The notes under the pieces: generated by a model
Told to the model about the DNA's origin: nothing
The model's input: only the letters and a program-made list of their open reading frames with translations
Databases searched by the model: none
Source of the DNA: Anaerosolibacter sp.
Lineage (GTDB): Bacteria > Bacillota > Clostridia > Peptostreptococcales > Thermotaleaceae
Direction: 5' to 3'
DNA length: 64,000 nucleotides
Assembly (NCBI RefSeq): GCF_029240175.1
Contig: NZ_JARBTM010000001.1
Span: 186,001-250,000 of the forward strand
Shown: piece by piece, positions 52,796 to 62,725 of the stretch
How the letters are laid out: the number at the start of each line of letters is the position of its first letter
Position numbering within the stretch: position 1 is the first letter of the stretch
Program-made: the position numbers and the translations under genes

Positions 52796-54100
52796 TTAAG
52801 GAATCAAATGCATTTTTTTAGCTTCATGAGTCAATTCTTCTCTAAAGTTCGGGTGTGCGATATTAATTAGTGCAGTCGCCCTCTGCGAAGCAGTCTTCCC
52901 CTTTAGTCTTGCAACACCATACTCAGTAACAATATAATCAACATCGTTTTTCGCACAGGTTACATGGGAACCTTCTGCCAATGTTGGCTTGATTTTTGTA
53001 ATGCTGTCATTTTTTGCTGTGGAATAGGTAGTAATGAATGATTTTCCTCCTTTAGAAACGCCTGCACCTCTTACAAAATCAACCTGCCCACCGGTACCGC
53101 TAAATTGTTTAGAACCAATAGATTCAGAACATACTTGCCCCAGTAAATCTACTTCAAGGGTAGCATTGATAGAAATAAAGTTATCATGAGAAGCAATGAC
53201 GTTGACATCGTTAACGTAGTCTATGGGATGAAATTCGACACCAGGATTATCATGTAAGAAATCATACATTCTACGGGTTCCCGCTGCGAAACCAGCAATT
53301 GTTTTATATGGGTTTACATTCTTTTTTCGATTGGTTACGATTCCTGATTCTATTAGATCTACCATTCCCTCGGTGAACATTTCGCTGTGGATACCAAGGT
53401 CTCGTTTGTTTCTAAGTGCCTTTGCTACTGCATTAGGGATTCCACCAATTCCTAATTGAATAGTTGCCTCATTGGGAATTAATTCAGCTATATAATTCCC
53501 TACGATTTCATCTTTTTCCGTAATAGGCGCCTCCATCATTTCTATCAAAGGTACATCATTTTCATAAATAGCATCAACCTCTGAAATGTGAACAAACCCT
53601 CTCCCATGCGTTCTAGGCATGTATTTATTCACTTCCAAATATACTTTTTTAGCCCGAAGCATTTGTGCTCTAGCATTGCTTACAGATACACCAAAGCTGA
53701 ACCATCCTTGCTTATCCATCGGTGAAACAGTAGCATAGAATACATCTGCTTCTACAAACTCCCGCCATAGCTTCGGCGCTTCATAGTAATAGCAAGGCAT
53801 GAAATCGGCATATCCTTCTTGTACTGCTTTTCGTGCATATCCACTGGTAAACCATGCTACATGCTTTAACCGACTTGATACCTCAGGGGATAAGTATTGA
53901 TTATTTCTAAGTGTCAGTAAGAGGTGATGGGTGATTCCTTCTAACTTTTCCCTCTTTGCTCTCTCTGCCAAAGCGTCCACTAAACCAATCGGTTCCCCTA
54001 ATGCACAGGTACTGGCGCAAATCTCACCGGCGTTAATGTTTTTTACAATCTCTTCTGCAGATGCCAGTTTGGCTTTATACATTTCGTTCCATTTATTCAC
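52796..54100 (-). CDS. 4-hydroxybutyrate/butyrate-type CoA-transferase (Cat2/AbfT family)
   Basis: 434 residues, acetyl-CoA hydrolase/transferase family. Likely catalytic Glu240 in GIHSEMF (Glu238 in AbfT of C. aminobutyricum), with LGIGGIPNAVAKAL before it and TEYGVARLKGKTASQRA near the C-terminus. It would transfer CoA from acetyl-CoA or butyryl-CoA to a hydroxy- or other short acid. GTG start with AAAGGAGAG upstream. Preceded by a consensus sigma-54 promoter; followed 94 bp later by the AbfD-like gene, probably one operon. Confidence 0.92.
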   Translation of the reverse strand: MNKWNEMYKAKLASAEEIVKNINAGEICASTCALGEPIGLVDALAERAKREKLEGITHHLLLTLRNNQYLSPEVSSRLKHVAWFTSGYARKAVQEGYADFMPCYYYEAPKLWREFVEADVFYATVSPMDKQGWFSFGVSVSNARAQMLRAKKVYLEVNKYMPRTHGRGFVHISEVDAIYENDVPLIEMMEAPITEKDEIVGNYIAELIPNEATIQLGIGGIPNAVAKALRNKRDLGIHSEMFTEGMVDLIESGIVTNRKKNVNPYKTIAGFAAGTRRMYDFLHDNPGVEFHPIDYVNDVNVIASHDNFISINATLEVDLLGQVCSESIGSKQFSGTGGQVDFVRGAGVSKGGKSFITTYSTAKNDSITKIKPTLAEGSHVTCAKNDVDYIVTEYGVARLKGKTASQRATALINIAHPNFREELTHEAKKMHLIP

Positions 54101-54151
54101 ACGATCTCTCCTTTCTCTAATTTTCTATATGTTCTCTCTGCCCTTGAGAAG

Positions 54152-54168
54152 AGCAAGTTGTGTGCCAA
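54152..54168 (-). promoter_or_regulatory. Sigma-54 (-24/-12) promoter of the CoA-transferase operon
   Basis: Minus strand TTGGCAC-ACAAC-TTGCT, a perfect match to TTGGCAC-N5-TTGCW, 52 bp before the GTG start. The adjacent gene encodes a sigma-54 activator. Confidence 0.9.
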
Positions 54169-54242
54169 CAATACAGCATAGAATCACTTTTAATTTCTTT
54201 CGCCTTAATCCTTGATAATTACACGATCGGAATACTCATAAA

Positions 54243-54281
54243 AAAAAGAATCTCACCCTTTCAATGGATAAGATTCTTTTT
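54243..54281 (-). terminator. Terminator of the sigma-54 activator gene
   Basis: AAAAAGAATCT (54243-54253) with AGATTCTTTTT (54271-54281), then TTTT on the minus strand. Confidence 0.75.
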
Positions 54282-54357
54282 GTATTTTTAACTTTTAAGT
54301 TTTTTGATTGAATATTGCATCAAGGTACAACAGTTTATCGCAAATATTGAGCTAGTC

Positions 54358-56514
54358 TTAGATTTTAATTAGATGCCCATACGCATCAAGGTCATGCTCT
54401 TCTGCATCATCTCTGTTAATTTGATACTGATGTAGTTTTCGAACGATGGTCGACTGATTAACACCCAGAGATTTTGCAACCTGCCTTGTGGTCTTATATT
54501 TTTTTAGTGCTTCCTTAAGCAGTTGGCTTTCTAGCTCCTCCACAGCCTCCTTCAACGGAATGATTCCTTTTATAGTAATATTGTCAGTGACAACTCCAGA
54601 TTCAATTAAGAAACCAGGTAAATGTTTCAACTGAATGAGTTGATCGTCAGAAAGTATAACCAATCTTTCTAGCATATTTTCAAGTTCCCTGATATTTCCT
54701 GGCCAATCATATTGAAGTAGTCTCTCAATCACAGGCTGGGAAAGATATTTATTCGACTGATATCTTTTATTTAAGTTGTTTAGCACAAAACCCAGCAAAT
54801 GCTCCATGTCTTCTTTCCGATTCCTTAATGGAGGTATTTTTATATTCACTACATTTAAGCGGTAAAATAAATCCTTGCGAAAGGTGCCTTCCTTAACCAT
54901 TTCTTCCAAGTCTCTATTGGTGGCAGTAATGATCCTCGCGTCGACTTTAATCGTTTTTGTCCCACCCACCCGTATCATTTCCTTTTCTTGCAGCACCTTC
55001 AACAGCTTTACCTGTAAGCCTAATGGCATATCTCCTATTTCATCTAAAAACAGCGTACCTCCCGAGGCCAATTCAAACATTCCTGGCTTACCTTCTTTTT
55101 TTGCTCCTGTAAAAGCCCCTCCCTCATAGCCAAACAATTCAGACTCCAGCAGATTCTCGGGAATAGCTCCACAGTTTATTTTTATTAAACTATTATCTCT
55201 TCGATTGCTAAGCATATGGATTTTTTTAGCAATCACATCTTTCCCTACCCCTGATTCCCCAGTGATCATTACCGTAGAGTCCACCTTTGAGACTCTAACA
55301 GCCAATTCCATTACACTTTGCATTGCTGGACTTCTAACAACGATATCATCACTTTTTTTGTGAAGTTGAAGCCTAATCTCTTCTAACTCACTTTCATAGC
55401 GTTTGCTTAATTCCATCGTTTCTAAAAGCCGTACTTTAAGATTTTCTAGATCCGTTATATCTCGAACATTGACCACCACCTGAATTAACTCACCATTTTC
55501 GTCGAAAATTGGCGTACCTGTAGCCATGATGATCTGACCTTTTTTAGGCCCAGACTTAATTTCTAACATGGTGGAAAAAACCTTTTTGGTCTTGATCGTC
55601 ATGAGGGCAGCAGATTTGTCGTACCATCCCTCATCCACTAATTCTTTTGCAGTTTTGCTCAATGCAAATTCCCGTTTAATCCCGCATATTTTTTCCCATG
55701 CAGTATTTACCCTTATAACCCGGCCATTTTGATCACAAATATACAGTCCATCATAAGAGCTTTCCAGTATTGTATTAAGCTCTTGGGATAGACTTTTATA
55801 TATATTTAGCTCATGACTGGCCTTTTCTAGATCTGAAACATCTTGAAAAACGCCAACTGCTCCCACGTATTCTCCTTTATAAATTAAAGGGGTTCTATTT
55901 GTCAAAATGGTAAAACCATTAAGTGTAGTTTTGGTTCCAACAGAGGTTTTCCTTGATTTTAACGTTTCTAAAAGTCCATTAGCAGGGTCTAAGCAGGACA
56001 CGTGCTTTCCAAGCATCTCTTCTTTTTTATAGCCAAGTATTCTTTCCGCAGCTGGGTTATATACAAAAATAATCCCCTCTGCATTGATTGCTACGATACC
56101 ATTATATGAAGAATCTATTACCTGACTGTATTCATTTGATTTTTCCATAAAGTGCAAATAGGCAAAATGATAGATATCTTCTTTTGAAAGAAATCCCTGA
56201 TAAAGATTATTTTTTACTACTGGTACAATATCATAATGATATTTTTTTATTGTTGCTGCTGCCTTTTTCAACATATCATCTTTAAGTCTGATGGGCTTAT
56301 ATCGCTTAATATACGTAAGTATGGATTGATTTTGATCAATACACCTGTTATAAATTAGACTTTTTAGCGTAACAACACCTATGTATTTTTTTTCTTCACT
56401 AATTACTGGGAGAGCATTTACATGTGTATTATCCAATAATTCAATGGCCTGTTGAATCGTTTGATTCTCCAAAACATACAAATGACTAACAAGTTCTAAG
56501 AACTGTTTATCCAT
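54358..56514 (-). CDS. Sigma-54-dependent activator with CBS and PAS domains
   Basis: 718 residues. Two CBS motifs (about 1-125), PAS 1 (about 128-240), PAS 2 (about 255-365), sigma-54 AAA+ domain (about 395-630) with Walker A GESGVGKD, GAFTGA loop and LFLDEIGDMP, and a TyrR/Fis-type helix-turn-helix (TRQVAKSLGVNQSTIVRKLHQY). The intact GAFTGA loop shows it contacts sigma-54. The CBS pair may bind adenine nucleotides or CoA. ATG at 56514 with AAAGGAGAG. Lies between etfA and the CoA-transferase genes and probably controls both flanking sigma-54 promoters. Confidence 0.95.
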   Translation of the reverse strand: MDKQFLELVSHLYVLENQTIQQAIELLDNTHVNALPVISEEKKYIGVVTLKSLIYNRCIDQNQSILTYIKRYKPIRLKDDMLKKAAATIKKYHYDIVPVVKNNLYQGFLSKEDIYHFAYLHFMEKSNEYSQVIDSSYNGIVAINAEGIIFVYNPAAERILGYKKEEMLGKHVSCLDPANGLLETLKSRKTSVGTKTTLNGFTILTNRTPLIYKGEYVGAVGVFQDVSDLEKASHELNIYKSLSQELNTILESSYDGLYICDQNGRVIRVNTAWEKICGIKREFALSKTAKELVDEGWYDKSAALMTIKTKKVFSTMLEIKSGPKKGQIIMATGTPIFDENGELIQVVVNVRDITDLENLKVRLLETMELSKRYESELEEIRLQLHKKSDDIVVRSPAMQSVMELAVRVSKVDSTVMITGESGVGKDVIAKKIHMLSNRRDNSLIKINCGAIPENLLESELFGYEGGAFTGAKKEGKPGMFELASGGTLFLDEIGDMPLGLQVKLLKVLQEKEMIRVGGTKTIKVDARIITATNRDLEEMVKEGTFRKDLFYRLNVVNIKIPPLRNRKEDMEHLLGFVLNNLNKRYQSNKYLSQPVIERLLQYDWPGNIRELENMLERLVILSDDQLIQLKHLPGFLIESGVVTDNITIKGIIPLKEAVEELESQLLKEALKKYKTTRQVAKSLGVNQSTIVRKLHQYQINRDDAEEHDLDAYGHLIKI

Positions 56515-56570
56515 ACCTTCACTCTCCTTTTTAAATTTACCATAAGTAATGTGTGTCACTTGTCAAACTT

Positions 56571-56590
56571 ACGGTATTCCTGCTTACCGT
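56571..56590. promoter_or_regulatory. Palindrome ACGGTA-N8-TACCGT, possible operator
   Basis: Inverted repeat at 56571-56576 and 56585-56590, between etfA and the activator gene. A possible binding site for the activator; unproven. Confidence 0.3.
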
Positions 56591-56598
56591 GACTTACT

Positions 56599-57582
56599 TT
56601 ATTTATTCAGGATTCTCTTAAACTCATCTGTCAAAGCAGGAACCACTTGATATAAGTCTCCGATTATTCCATAATGGGCAGTCTTAAAAATTGTAGCACG
56701 TTGATCCTTATTTATTGCAATAATGTGTTGGGCAGTGGATATTCCTGCCACAAATTGAATTGCCCCGGATATGCCACAGGTAATAATGATTTTGGGTGAA
56801 ACAGTTTTTCCTGTTTGACCAATCTGCAATGAACGAGGCTTGAATCCAGCATCTATCACTGCCCTTGTATAACCCAGCGAAGCCCCCAATACTCCAGCCA
56901 ATTCTTCTAATAGAAAAAAATCCTCTGACCGCTTAATACCGCGGCCTCCGCAAACAATTATTTCTGCTTCATATAACGGTTTACGGCTTTGATTTTTCTT
57001 AACAACTTCCTTGAGAATGTAGTTTATTGGAGGGTTTACTTGACTTTTTATTACTTTAATTGATGGTATCACTGCCATATTGTTTCTTATGCCAATAGCA
57101 TTCGGTCGTATGGTTGCAAATACTCTTTGTTTTTTGTACCCATTCATTTCTATGATTTTTCCCCCAAAAATTGTTTTGATGAACTGTAATGAATCATGGA
57201 TCGTATTGATTTGTATAACATCACTAACCATTTCTGATGAAAATATTTGTGCCATCGGAGGTAGAAGGTCTTTTCCAATAGGTGTATTTCCAGTGAATAC
57301 GAACTGAGGTCTACATTCAGTAATAACTTCAGCTAGAAATGGAAGTAAAATTTCAACATTTGGCATCAAAAAAAGATGGTTTTCTCCATAATATATCTCA
57401 CCCACCCCACACTTCCCAATCTCCTCAAACACTTCATGGTTAATAGCACTTCCATAAACTGCAGCAAATACTTTCATTCCAGTTTTTACGGCTATTTCAC
57501 TAGAAAAGCTAAGAATTTCTTTACTTGAAATTTTTAATCTACCATCATCATGCTCTACAATGACCAAAATACTCTTATCCAT
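56599..57582 (-). CDS. etfA: Electron-transfer flavoprotein alpha subunit
   Basis: 327 residues. C-terminal FAD domain with GGRGIKRSEDF, GYTRAVIDAGFKPRSLQIGQ, TGKTVSPKIIITCGISGAIQF and AINKDQRATIF. It takes electrons from acyl-CoA dehydrogenase together with EtfB. ATG at 57582 has AGGTGGG upstream; a GTG at 57612 overlapping the etfB stop is an alternative start. Directly after etfB. Confidence 0.94.
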   Translation of the reverse strand: MDKSILVIVEHDDGRLKISSKEILSFSSEIAVKTGMKVFAAVYGSAINHEVFEEIGKCGVGEIYYGENHLFLMPNVEILLPFLAEVITECRPQFVFTGNTPIGKDLLPPMAQIFSSEMVSDVIQINTIHDSLQFIKTIFGGKIIEMNGYKKQRVFATIRPNAIGIRNNMAVIPSIKVIKSQVNPPINYILKEVVKKNQSRKPLYEAEIIVCGGRGIKRSEDFFLLEELAGVLGASLGYTRAVIDAGFKPRSLQIGQTGKTVSPKIIITCGISGAIQFVAGISTAQHIIAINKDQRATIFKTAHYGIIGDLYQVVPALTDEFKRILNK

Positions 57583-57608
57583 TCCAATCCCACCTAACCT
57601 ATATATCT

Positions 57609-58361
57609 TCACAATATCTTATCCTGGATTAAAGCCTTTATTAGTTCTCTCACCGCATTATCTGGTTCCTGACCATCAAACAGTTTAACTGGTGGTCTTG
57701 TCTTTGGATATGCATATTTGATATTCGCTTTTTCATGGGTTATTGATAATTGGTTTGATAAATATATAATTTTTGATTCGTTATTCTTTATCAACGAATT
57801 CGCTGTGGGATAGCGTAATTTATTTATTCCTCTCTGCACTGTGATTACAGCTGGGAGTCTAACTTCGATCATCTCTAATTGAGTTTCAGCTTCTCTATAA
57901 CAAATCATTCTGTCCTTTACTAAATCGATTTTTTCTACCATGGTCACCAGTGGAATGTCCAAAATTATGCTCAATCTTCCAGGAATCTGTCCATTGTTTC
58001 TATCAATTCCCATGACCCCTGCCAATATTAAGTCAAAATCACCGCTTTCATTGTAGACGGCATTTCCTATCATCTGACTCATCAAAACTGGATTACTTTC
58101 ATTGCTCGGAATAATAAATACACGATCTGCTCCTTTTGCTAATAAATATTTAAACGATGGTGTAGATGCTTGTCTCGCGATCGCATAAATAATGACTTCT
58201 CCGCCTACGGTTTCTTTTATTCTGAGCGCTTCTTCAAGGGCATGTTCATCACTTGGGTTAAAAATATACTTTATGTCCTCTTCATCGATGTTATGATTAC
58301 TATCTAATCGAATACGGCATTCCGTGTCTATTATTTCCTTCATTAACACAAGGATTTTCAA
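57609..58361 (-). CDS. etfB: Electron-transfer flavoprotein beta subunit
   Basis: 250 residues. MKILVLMKEIIDTECRIRLD at the start, NPSDEHALEEALRIKE, and the family signature near residues 155-195 (LPAVITVQRGINKLRYPT). The NAD/AMP-binding partner of EtfA. TTG start with AGGAGGGAGAAATT before it. The pair is transcribed after a 256-bp gap following the crotonase gene and just before the activator gene. Whether the complex bifurcates cannot be told from sequence alone. Confidence 0.94.
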   Translation of the reverse strand: MKILVLMKEIIDTECRIRLDSNHNIDEEDIKYIFNPSDEHALEEALRIKETVGGEVIIYAIARQASTPSFKYLLAKGADRVFIIPSNESNPVLMSQMIGNAVYNESGDFDLILAGVMGIDRNNGQIPGRLSIILDIPLVTMVEKIDLVKDRMICYREAETQLEMIEVRLPAVITVQRGINKLRYPTANSLIKNNESKIIYLSNQLSITHEKANIKYAYPKTRPPVKLFDGQEPDNAVRELIKALIQDKIL

Positions 58362-58576
58362 AATTTCTCCCTCCTTTCCCTTGATTCTCTGCTAGCTAGA
58401 GGCCTATAATACTCCATATTTCTTCACCATTTGTTTGTCATTTTCAGTGAATGTAAGTTTTCAAGCATATCATTCAGTCGCCGCCCAATCTACTTCTAAT
58501 CCAATTATATGTGCAGATGTACAAGCATATGCCCAGAGAAATATATGTATTCATATGCATACAATAAAAAAATGAT

Positions 58577-58610
58577 ATAAAAAAGGCCCTTGACTGTTAC
58601 GCAAAGGCCT
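58577..58610 (-). terminator. Terminator after crotonase
   Basis: AGGCCCTTG (58584-58592) with CAAAGGCCT (58602-58610), one G-U, then TTTTTTATATC on the minus strand. It separates the dehydrogenase-crotonase operon from etfBA. Confidence 0.8.
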
Positions 58611-58617
58611 AGATACG

Positions 58618-59400
58618 TTATCTTCCTATGAAAGTCGGTTTTCTTTTTTCAACAAATGCAGTCATACCTTCTTTTTTATCCTCCGTAGAGCATGTGATAC
58701 CAAATAGCGTTCCCTCATAGGATGTGCCAGTATCTTGATCTACTTCCATCCCGACGTTTACAGCCTCTTTGCACAAACGAACAGCATAAGGAGCCTGTTT
58801 CAAAATCTTTTCGGCCATAGCCATGGCAGCGTTTAATAATTCTTCAGGTGCAACTACCTTGTTCACCAGTCCAATTCGATATGCTTCTTGTGCATCGATT
58901 AAATCACATGTAAACAAAAGTTCTTTTGCTCTGCCTTTTCCTATAAGCCTTGGTAATCTTTGCGTCCCTGCAAACCCAGGAATGATACCAAGACCAACTT
59001 CTGGCTGCCCAAACTTTGCTTTTTCAGATGCAATGCGAATATCACATGCCATTGCGAACTCGCAGCCTCCTCCAAGAGCAAAGCCATTTATAGCAGCAAT
59101 GACTGGTTTTGGTAGAGACTCTATTTGGTTAAAAACTTTATGCCCCACTTCACCCCATGCTTTACCTTCTGCACTTGACATTGGCAGCATTTCAGTGATG
59201 TCTGCCCCTGCAATGAAGCTTCTCTCACTTCCAGTAATGATAAGAACCTTTAATTCCTCATCCTTCGCTGCTCTTTCGAAGAAGTCAGAAAGCTCTTCCA
59301 TTGTTTCTGCATTTAAGGCATTTAGAGCCTTAGGTCTATTCATGGTCAATATTCCTATGCCATTTTCATTTTGATAAAGCAAATTCTTGTATCGTGACAT
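58618..59400 (-). CDS. crt: Enoyl-CoA hydratase (crotonase)
   Basis: 260 residues. Oxyanion motif FIAGADITEM, catalytic Glu in LGGGCEFAMACD and second Glu in GQPEVGLGIIPGFAGTQRL both present, so hydration of crotonyl-CoA-like enoyl-CoA is expected. GGGGGAG precedes the ATG. 24 bp after the 3-hydroxyacyl-CoA dehydrogenase gene; last gene of the operon before a terminator. Confidence 0.95.
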   Translation of the reverse strand: MSRYKNLLYQNENGIGILTMNRPKALNALNAETMEELSDFFERAAKDEELKVLIITGSERSFIAGADITEMLPMSSAEGKAWGEVGHKVFNQIESLPKPVIAAINGFALGGGCEFAMACDIRIASEKAKFGQPEVGLGIIPGFAGTQRLPRLIGKGRAKELLFTCDLIDAQEAYRIGLVNKVVAPEELLNAAMAMAEKILKQAPYAVRLCKEAVNVGMEVDQDTGTSYEGTLFGITCSTEDKKEGMTAFVEKRKPTFIGR

Positions 59401-59424
59401 AACGCTCCCCCTTATTCAAATAAA

Positions 59425-60285
59425 TTATTTTTGATAATCGTTGTAGAAACCACGCCCTGATTTTTTTCCTAAATAATTCGCTTCTACCATTTTTCTTAAT
59501 AATGGACAAGGTCGATATTTAGGATCACCCAATTCTTTATAAAGAACTTCCATTACTGCAAGAATCGTATCATTACCGATTGCATCACATAATCTTAAGG
59601 GTCCGATTGGATGATTGAAGCCAAGTACAGCTACATCATCTATTGTTTTTGCATCTGCAACACCTTCATATAATGTATAAATTGCCTCATTCATCATTGG
59701 TACCATAATCCTATTACCAACAAAACCTGGATAGTCCTTTACTTCCACAGGACGCTTACCAATTTCTACACCCAACTTCATGATGGTCTCAACAGTTTCT
59801 TCATTCGTAGCCAAACCTTTAACAACTTCAACCAATTTCATCAAATGCACCGGGCTGAAAAAATGCATTCCTACTACTTTCTCAGGACGACTTGTAATCG
59901 CTCCAATTGCAGTAACAGGTAAAGAAGAAGTATTGGTAGCAAGAATTGTGTGAGGCGGACAAAGCTTATCTAATTTTTTGAAGATCTCTATCTTTAATTC
60001 CATTTGTTCTGGTACTGCTTCAATGGCTAGATCGACATCGCAATCTTTCTCGTCAAAGCCTTCTCCAATATTGATACGACCTAAAATAACAGCCTTTTCT
60101 TCAACTGACATTTTACCCTTTTCCACCAATTTGCTTAAATTCTTATCAATAGATGCTAATCCTTTTTGTGCAAAGACTAACTCATGGGCCCTCAGTGATA
60201 CTTCGATTCCTGCTTGAGCCATTACGTGGCCAATCCCACTTCCCATTTGTCCAGGCCCTACAATTAATACTTTCTTTATCTTCAT
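59425..60285 (-). CDS. hbd: 3-hydroxyacyl-CoA (3-hydroxybutyryl-CoA) dehydrogenase
   Basis: 286 residues. Rossmann motif VLIVGPGQMGSGIGHVMAQ (GAGTMG in most relatives; here GPGQMG), NTSSLPVTAIG, catalytic His in VGMHFFSPVHLMKLVE, and the C-terminal domain PGFVGNRIMVPMMNEA. It interconverts acetoacetyl-CoA and 3-hydroxybutyryl-CoA in butyrate-type metabolism. GGGGAG precedes the ATG. Between the FabD-like and crotonase genes. Confidence 0.94.
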   Translation of the reverse strand: MKIKKVLIVGPGQMGSGIGHVMAQAGIEVSLRAHELVFAQKGLASIDKNLSKLVEKGKMSVEEKAVILGRINIGEGFDEKDCDVDLAIEAVPEQMELKIEIFKKLDKLCPPHTILATNTSSLPVTAIGAITSRPEKVVGMHFFSPVHLMKLVEVVKGLATNEETVETIMKLGVEIGKRPVEVKDYPGFVGNRIMVPMMNEAIYTLYEGVADAKTIDDVAVLGFNHPIGPLRLCDAIGNDTILAVMEVLYKELGDPKYRPCPLLRKMVEANYLGKKSGRGFYNDYQK

Positions 60286-60349
60286 AAATACTCTCCCCTT
60301 TATCCATAATAAATTCTTAGAAAAACGAACATAATACCGGCTAAAATAT

Positions 60350-61300
60350 TTACGCTGGAGACTCTTGTCTCAAAAATTCCTCAAGGGTTTTCATATCTTC
60401 GATATTATAGCACTTAATCTTAATTCCTTGCTTTTCTGCTGTACGTTTGTTGAAAGCTGTTAGTACACTCTTAGGCCCAATCTCGATAAAGGTATCTACA
60501 CCTGCCTTTAGCATTGCATTTACTGAATCTTCCCACATCACAGCCTTATACACATGCTCCTTGAGTAGTTCCTTTAAATCGTCTTTCTCAGTGAAAAAAT
60601 CTCCGGTCACATTATCTACATATTGTTTAATAGGATTCTTTACATCGATCTTATCCAGTTCTTCTCTTAGCTTTATTCCCGCCTCTACTAACAGTTCCGT
60701 ATGGAAGGGGCCGCTCACCCTCAAGTAGTCCGCACTTTTTGCCCCCTTCTCAATGGCCAATCTTGATGCATTCTCTACAGCAGCATTTAAACCTGCCACA
60801 ATAACCTGACCCGGACAATTATAATTGGATGGTTCTATATGCCCTAAATGCTTAGATTCTTCAACAATACTAAACACTTCTTCTCTTTCGAGTCCCACGA
60901 TCGCACACATCTTTCCCCTTCCCATAGGTACTGCTTCTTGCATGAGAACGCCCCTTTTTTTCACAAGCTTAACAGTGTCTTCAAACCTCAGAGCCCCCCC
61001 ATAGACTAAGGAAGAGTATTGTCCTAAGCTAAATCCTGCGGTTACATCTGCCTCAAACCCATATTTTTGTAATACCTTTAATATTGCAATACTCGTGGTA
61101 TGAATTGTAGGCTGTGAATTTTCTGTCTTCAAAAGCTCTTCCTCCGGCCCCATAAAGCAAAGCTTTCTTATATCAATGCCCATGATATCATTGGCCATTT
61201 GGTATATTTCATCTGCTTCTCTAAAATTCTTTGCCAAATCCATCCCCATTCCAGCATAATGGGTTCCTTGACCAGGAAAGACAAATGCTCTATTCTTCAT
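60350..61300 (-). CDS. FabD-like acyl-carrier/CoA acyltransferase within the butyrate operon
   Basis: 316 residues, malonyl-CoA:ACP transacylase fold: FVFPGQGTHYAGMG, nucleophile Ser91 in GFSLGQYSSL (usually GHSLGEY), Arg in KKRGVLMQEA, catalytic His in SGPFHTELL, and EIGPKSVLTAF. The triad looks intact but the nucleophile elbow differs, and no other fatty-acid synthesis gene is present. It sits between CoA-transferase and hydroxyacyl-CoA dehydrogenase genes. It may act on a dicarboxylyl-CoA or other acyl-CoA; substrate unknown. GAGGGGTGATGGG precedes the ATG. Confidence 0.88.
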   Translation of the reverse strand: MKNRAFVFPGQGTHYAGMGMDLAKNFREADEIYQMANDIMGIDIRKLCFMGPEEELLKTENSQPTIHTTSIAILKVLQKYGFEADVTAGFSLGQYSSLVYGGALRFEDTVKLVKKRGVLMQEAVPMGRGKMCAIVGLEREEVFSIVEESKHLGHIEPSNYNCPGQVIVAGLNAAVENASRLAIEKGAKSADYLRVSGPFHTELLVEAGIKLREELDKIDVKNPIKQYVDNVTGDFFTEKDDLKELLKEHVYKAVMWEDSVNAMLKAGVDTFIEIGPKSVLTAFNKRTAEKQGIKIKCYNIEDMKTLEEFLRQESPA

Positions 61301-61349
61301 CCCATCACCCCTCGTAAAAATCTAAATATTGAATAAAAAAATAAATATC

Positions 61350-62006
61350 TTATTCAACTGCAATTTTTTTCAAATCCTCTGATACCCTAAAGTCTGCTTC
61401 AGTCGTTTTTCGAAGCTCATCAACGGTAGTTTCATCTGCAATTTCAATGAGCATCAGTCCTTGATCTGTCACGTCAAAAACAGCCTTTTCTGTAATAATC
61501 CTGCTTACTACCTTCTCCGCAGTTAATGGAATCGTGCATCTTTTTAGTATCTTAGGGCTGCCCTTCGCAGTATGCTCCATCGCCACAATAACTCTTTTGG
61601 CACCTACCACAAGATCCATTCCTCCACCCATGCCAGGCGTTTTCCCTCCAGGCATTTTCCAATTCGCTAGATTTCCTTCCTGGTCCACCTGTAAGGCGCC
61701 AAGGACAGTCGCATCTAAATGGCCGCCTCTCATAATTCCAAAGGATAATGCGCTATCAAAGCAAGCTGCTCCTGGCAATAAGGTAACCACAGCACCACTG
61801 GCATTTATCAACTCACTATCTGTTTCAGTCTCATTTTTAGGAGAAGGTCCGAAACCATAATGTCCGTTCTCAGAGTGCATCACTACCTTTACACCTTCAG
61901 GAATGTAATTGCCAGATAAAGTAGGAATGCCAATCCCTAAGTTTACAAAATCACCATTTTTAAATTCTTGAGCAACTCTTTTTGCAATAAACGTCTTTAT
62001 ATCCAT
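61350..62006 (-). CDS. 3-oxoacid/acetoacetate-type CoA-transferase, subunit B
   Basis: 218 residues. Catalytic Glu in [12 protein letters not shown] (SENG motif), [17 protein letters not shown] and [19 protein letters not shown]. Pairs with subunit A encoded 13 bp upstream. ATG at 62006 with AAGGAGGGGG. AtoA/CtfB/ScoB relatives activate acetoacetate, butyrate or similar acids with CoA. Confidence 0.94.
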   Translation of the reverse strand: MDIKTFIAKRVAQEFKNGDFVNLGIGIPTLSGNYIPEGVKVVMHSENGHYGFGPSPKNETETDSELINASGAVVTLLPGAACFDSALSFGIMRGGHLDATVLGALQVDQEGNLANWKMPGGKTPGMGGGMDLVVGAKRVIVAMEHTAKGSPKILKRCTIPLTAEKVVSRIITEKAVFDVTDQGLMLIEIADETTVDELRKTTEADFRVSEDLKKIAVE

Positions 62007-62019
62007 GCTTTCCCCCTCC

Positions 62020-62667
62020 TTAGCCCTGAACCAAATAATCAACAAAAATACCCGGCATCATTACTTCATCAGGGTCAAGCATACCTATCTCTACTATTTC
62101 ATCTGCCTGAACAATCGTAATGTCTGCAGCTGGCCCCATAATTGGATTAATATTTCTTGCAGCACGATGGAACACCAAATTACCAGCCTTATCTGCCTTT
62201 TTCGCCTTCAGGAAAGCAACATCTGCCCTGAGTCTTTTTTCTAGCAAATATGTACGTCCATCAATTTCAATTTTTTCCTTATGTGCTTCTACTTCTGTGC
62301 CTACCCCTGTAGGTGTTAGAACCCCGCCTAAACCCATACCTCCGCATCGTATTCTCTCCACCAATGTACCTTGGGGAACAAACTCTACTTCTAGTTCACC
62401 TGCTGCAAATTGTCGCCCTGACTCAGGATTCGCTCCAATATATGAAACAATCGCTTTCTTCACCTGTTTGTTTACTACAAGCTTTCCACTGCCCTTACCC
62501 TCATATGCTGTGGAAATGGCAATTAAAGTGAGATTTCCCGTATTCGCAGCTACCAAAGCATCCACCAGCTTTTCAGCTGTTCCTACTGCTAAAAATCCAG
62601 GCACCATAATGCGCATTCCTTCTTTAACCATGGCCGCTGCTGCTTCTATAGAAATTATTTGAACCAT
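62020..62667 (-). CDS. 3-oxoacid/acetoacetate-type CoA-transferase, subunit A
   Basis: 215 residues. [18 protein letters not shown] at the start (the family usually has a Gly-rich GGFGxxGxP), [19 protein letters not shown] near residue 150 and [19 protein letters not shown] near the C-terminus. GGGAGGGGT precedes the ATG. Heterodimer partner of subunit B; 100 bp after the acyl-CoA dehydrogenase gene. Confidence 0.93.
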   Translation of the reverse strand: MVQIISIEAAAAMVKEGMRIMVPGFLAVGTAEKLVDALVAANTGNLTLIAISTAYEGKGSGKLVVNKQVKKAIVSYIGANPESGRQFAAGELEVEFVPQGTLVERIRCGGMGLGGVLTPTGVGTEVEAHKEKIEIDGRTYLLEKRLRADVAFLKAKKADKAGNLVFHRAARNINPIMGPAADITIVQADEIVEIGMLDPDEVMMPGIFVDYLVQG

Positions 62668-62725
62668 CCATACCCCTCCCTGATCTATTCATAAGCATTT
62701 TACGGTATAATCAAAATGGTTTGAA

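Noticed and set aside
58519-58536. Sigma-54 promoter before etfB
   Set aside because: GGGCAT and CTTGTA occur on the minus strand, but the spacing is one base short and the -12 GC is missing.
62120-62662. 180-residue plus-strand frame over the CoA-transferase A gene
   Set aside because: Antisense shadow of a clear CoA-transferase; composition is not protein-like (Pro/Ser/Thr rich).
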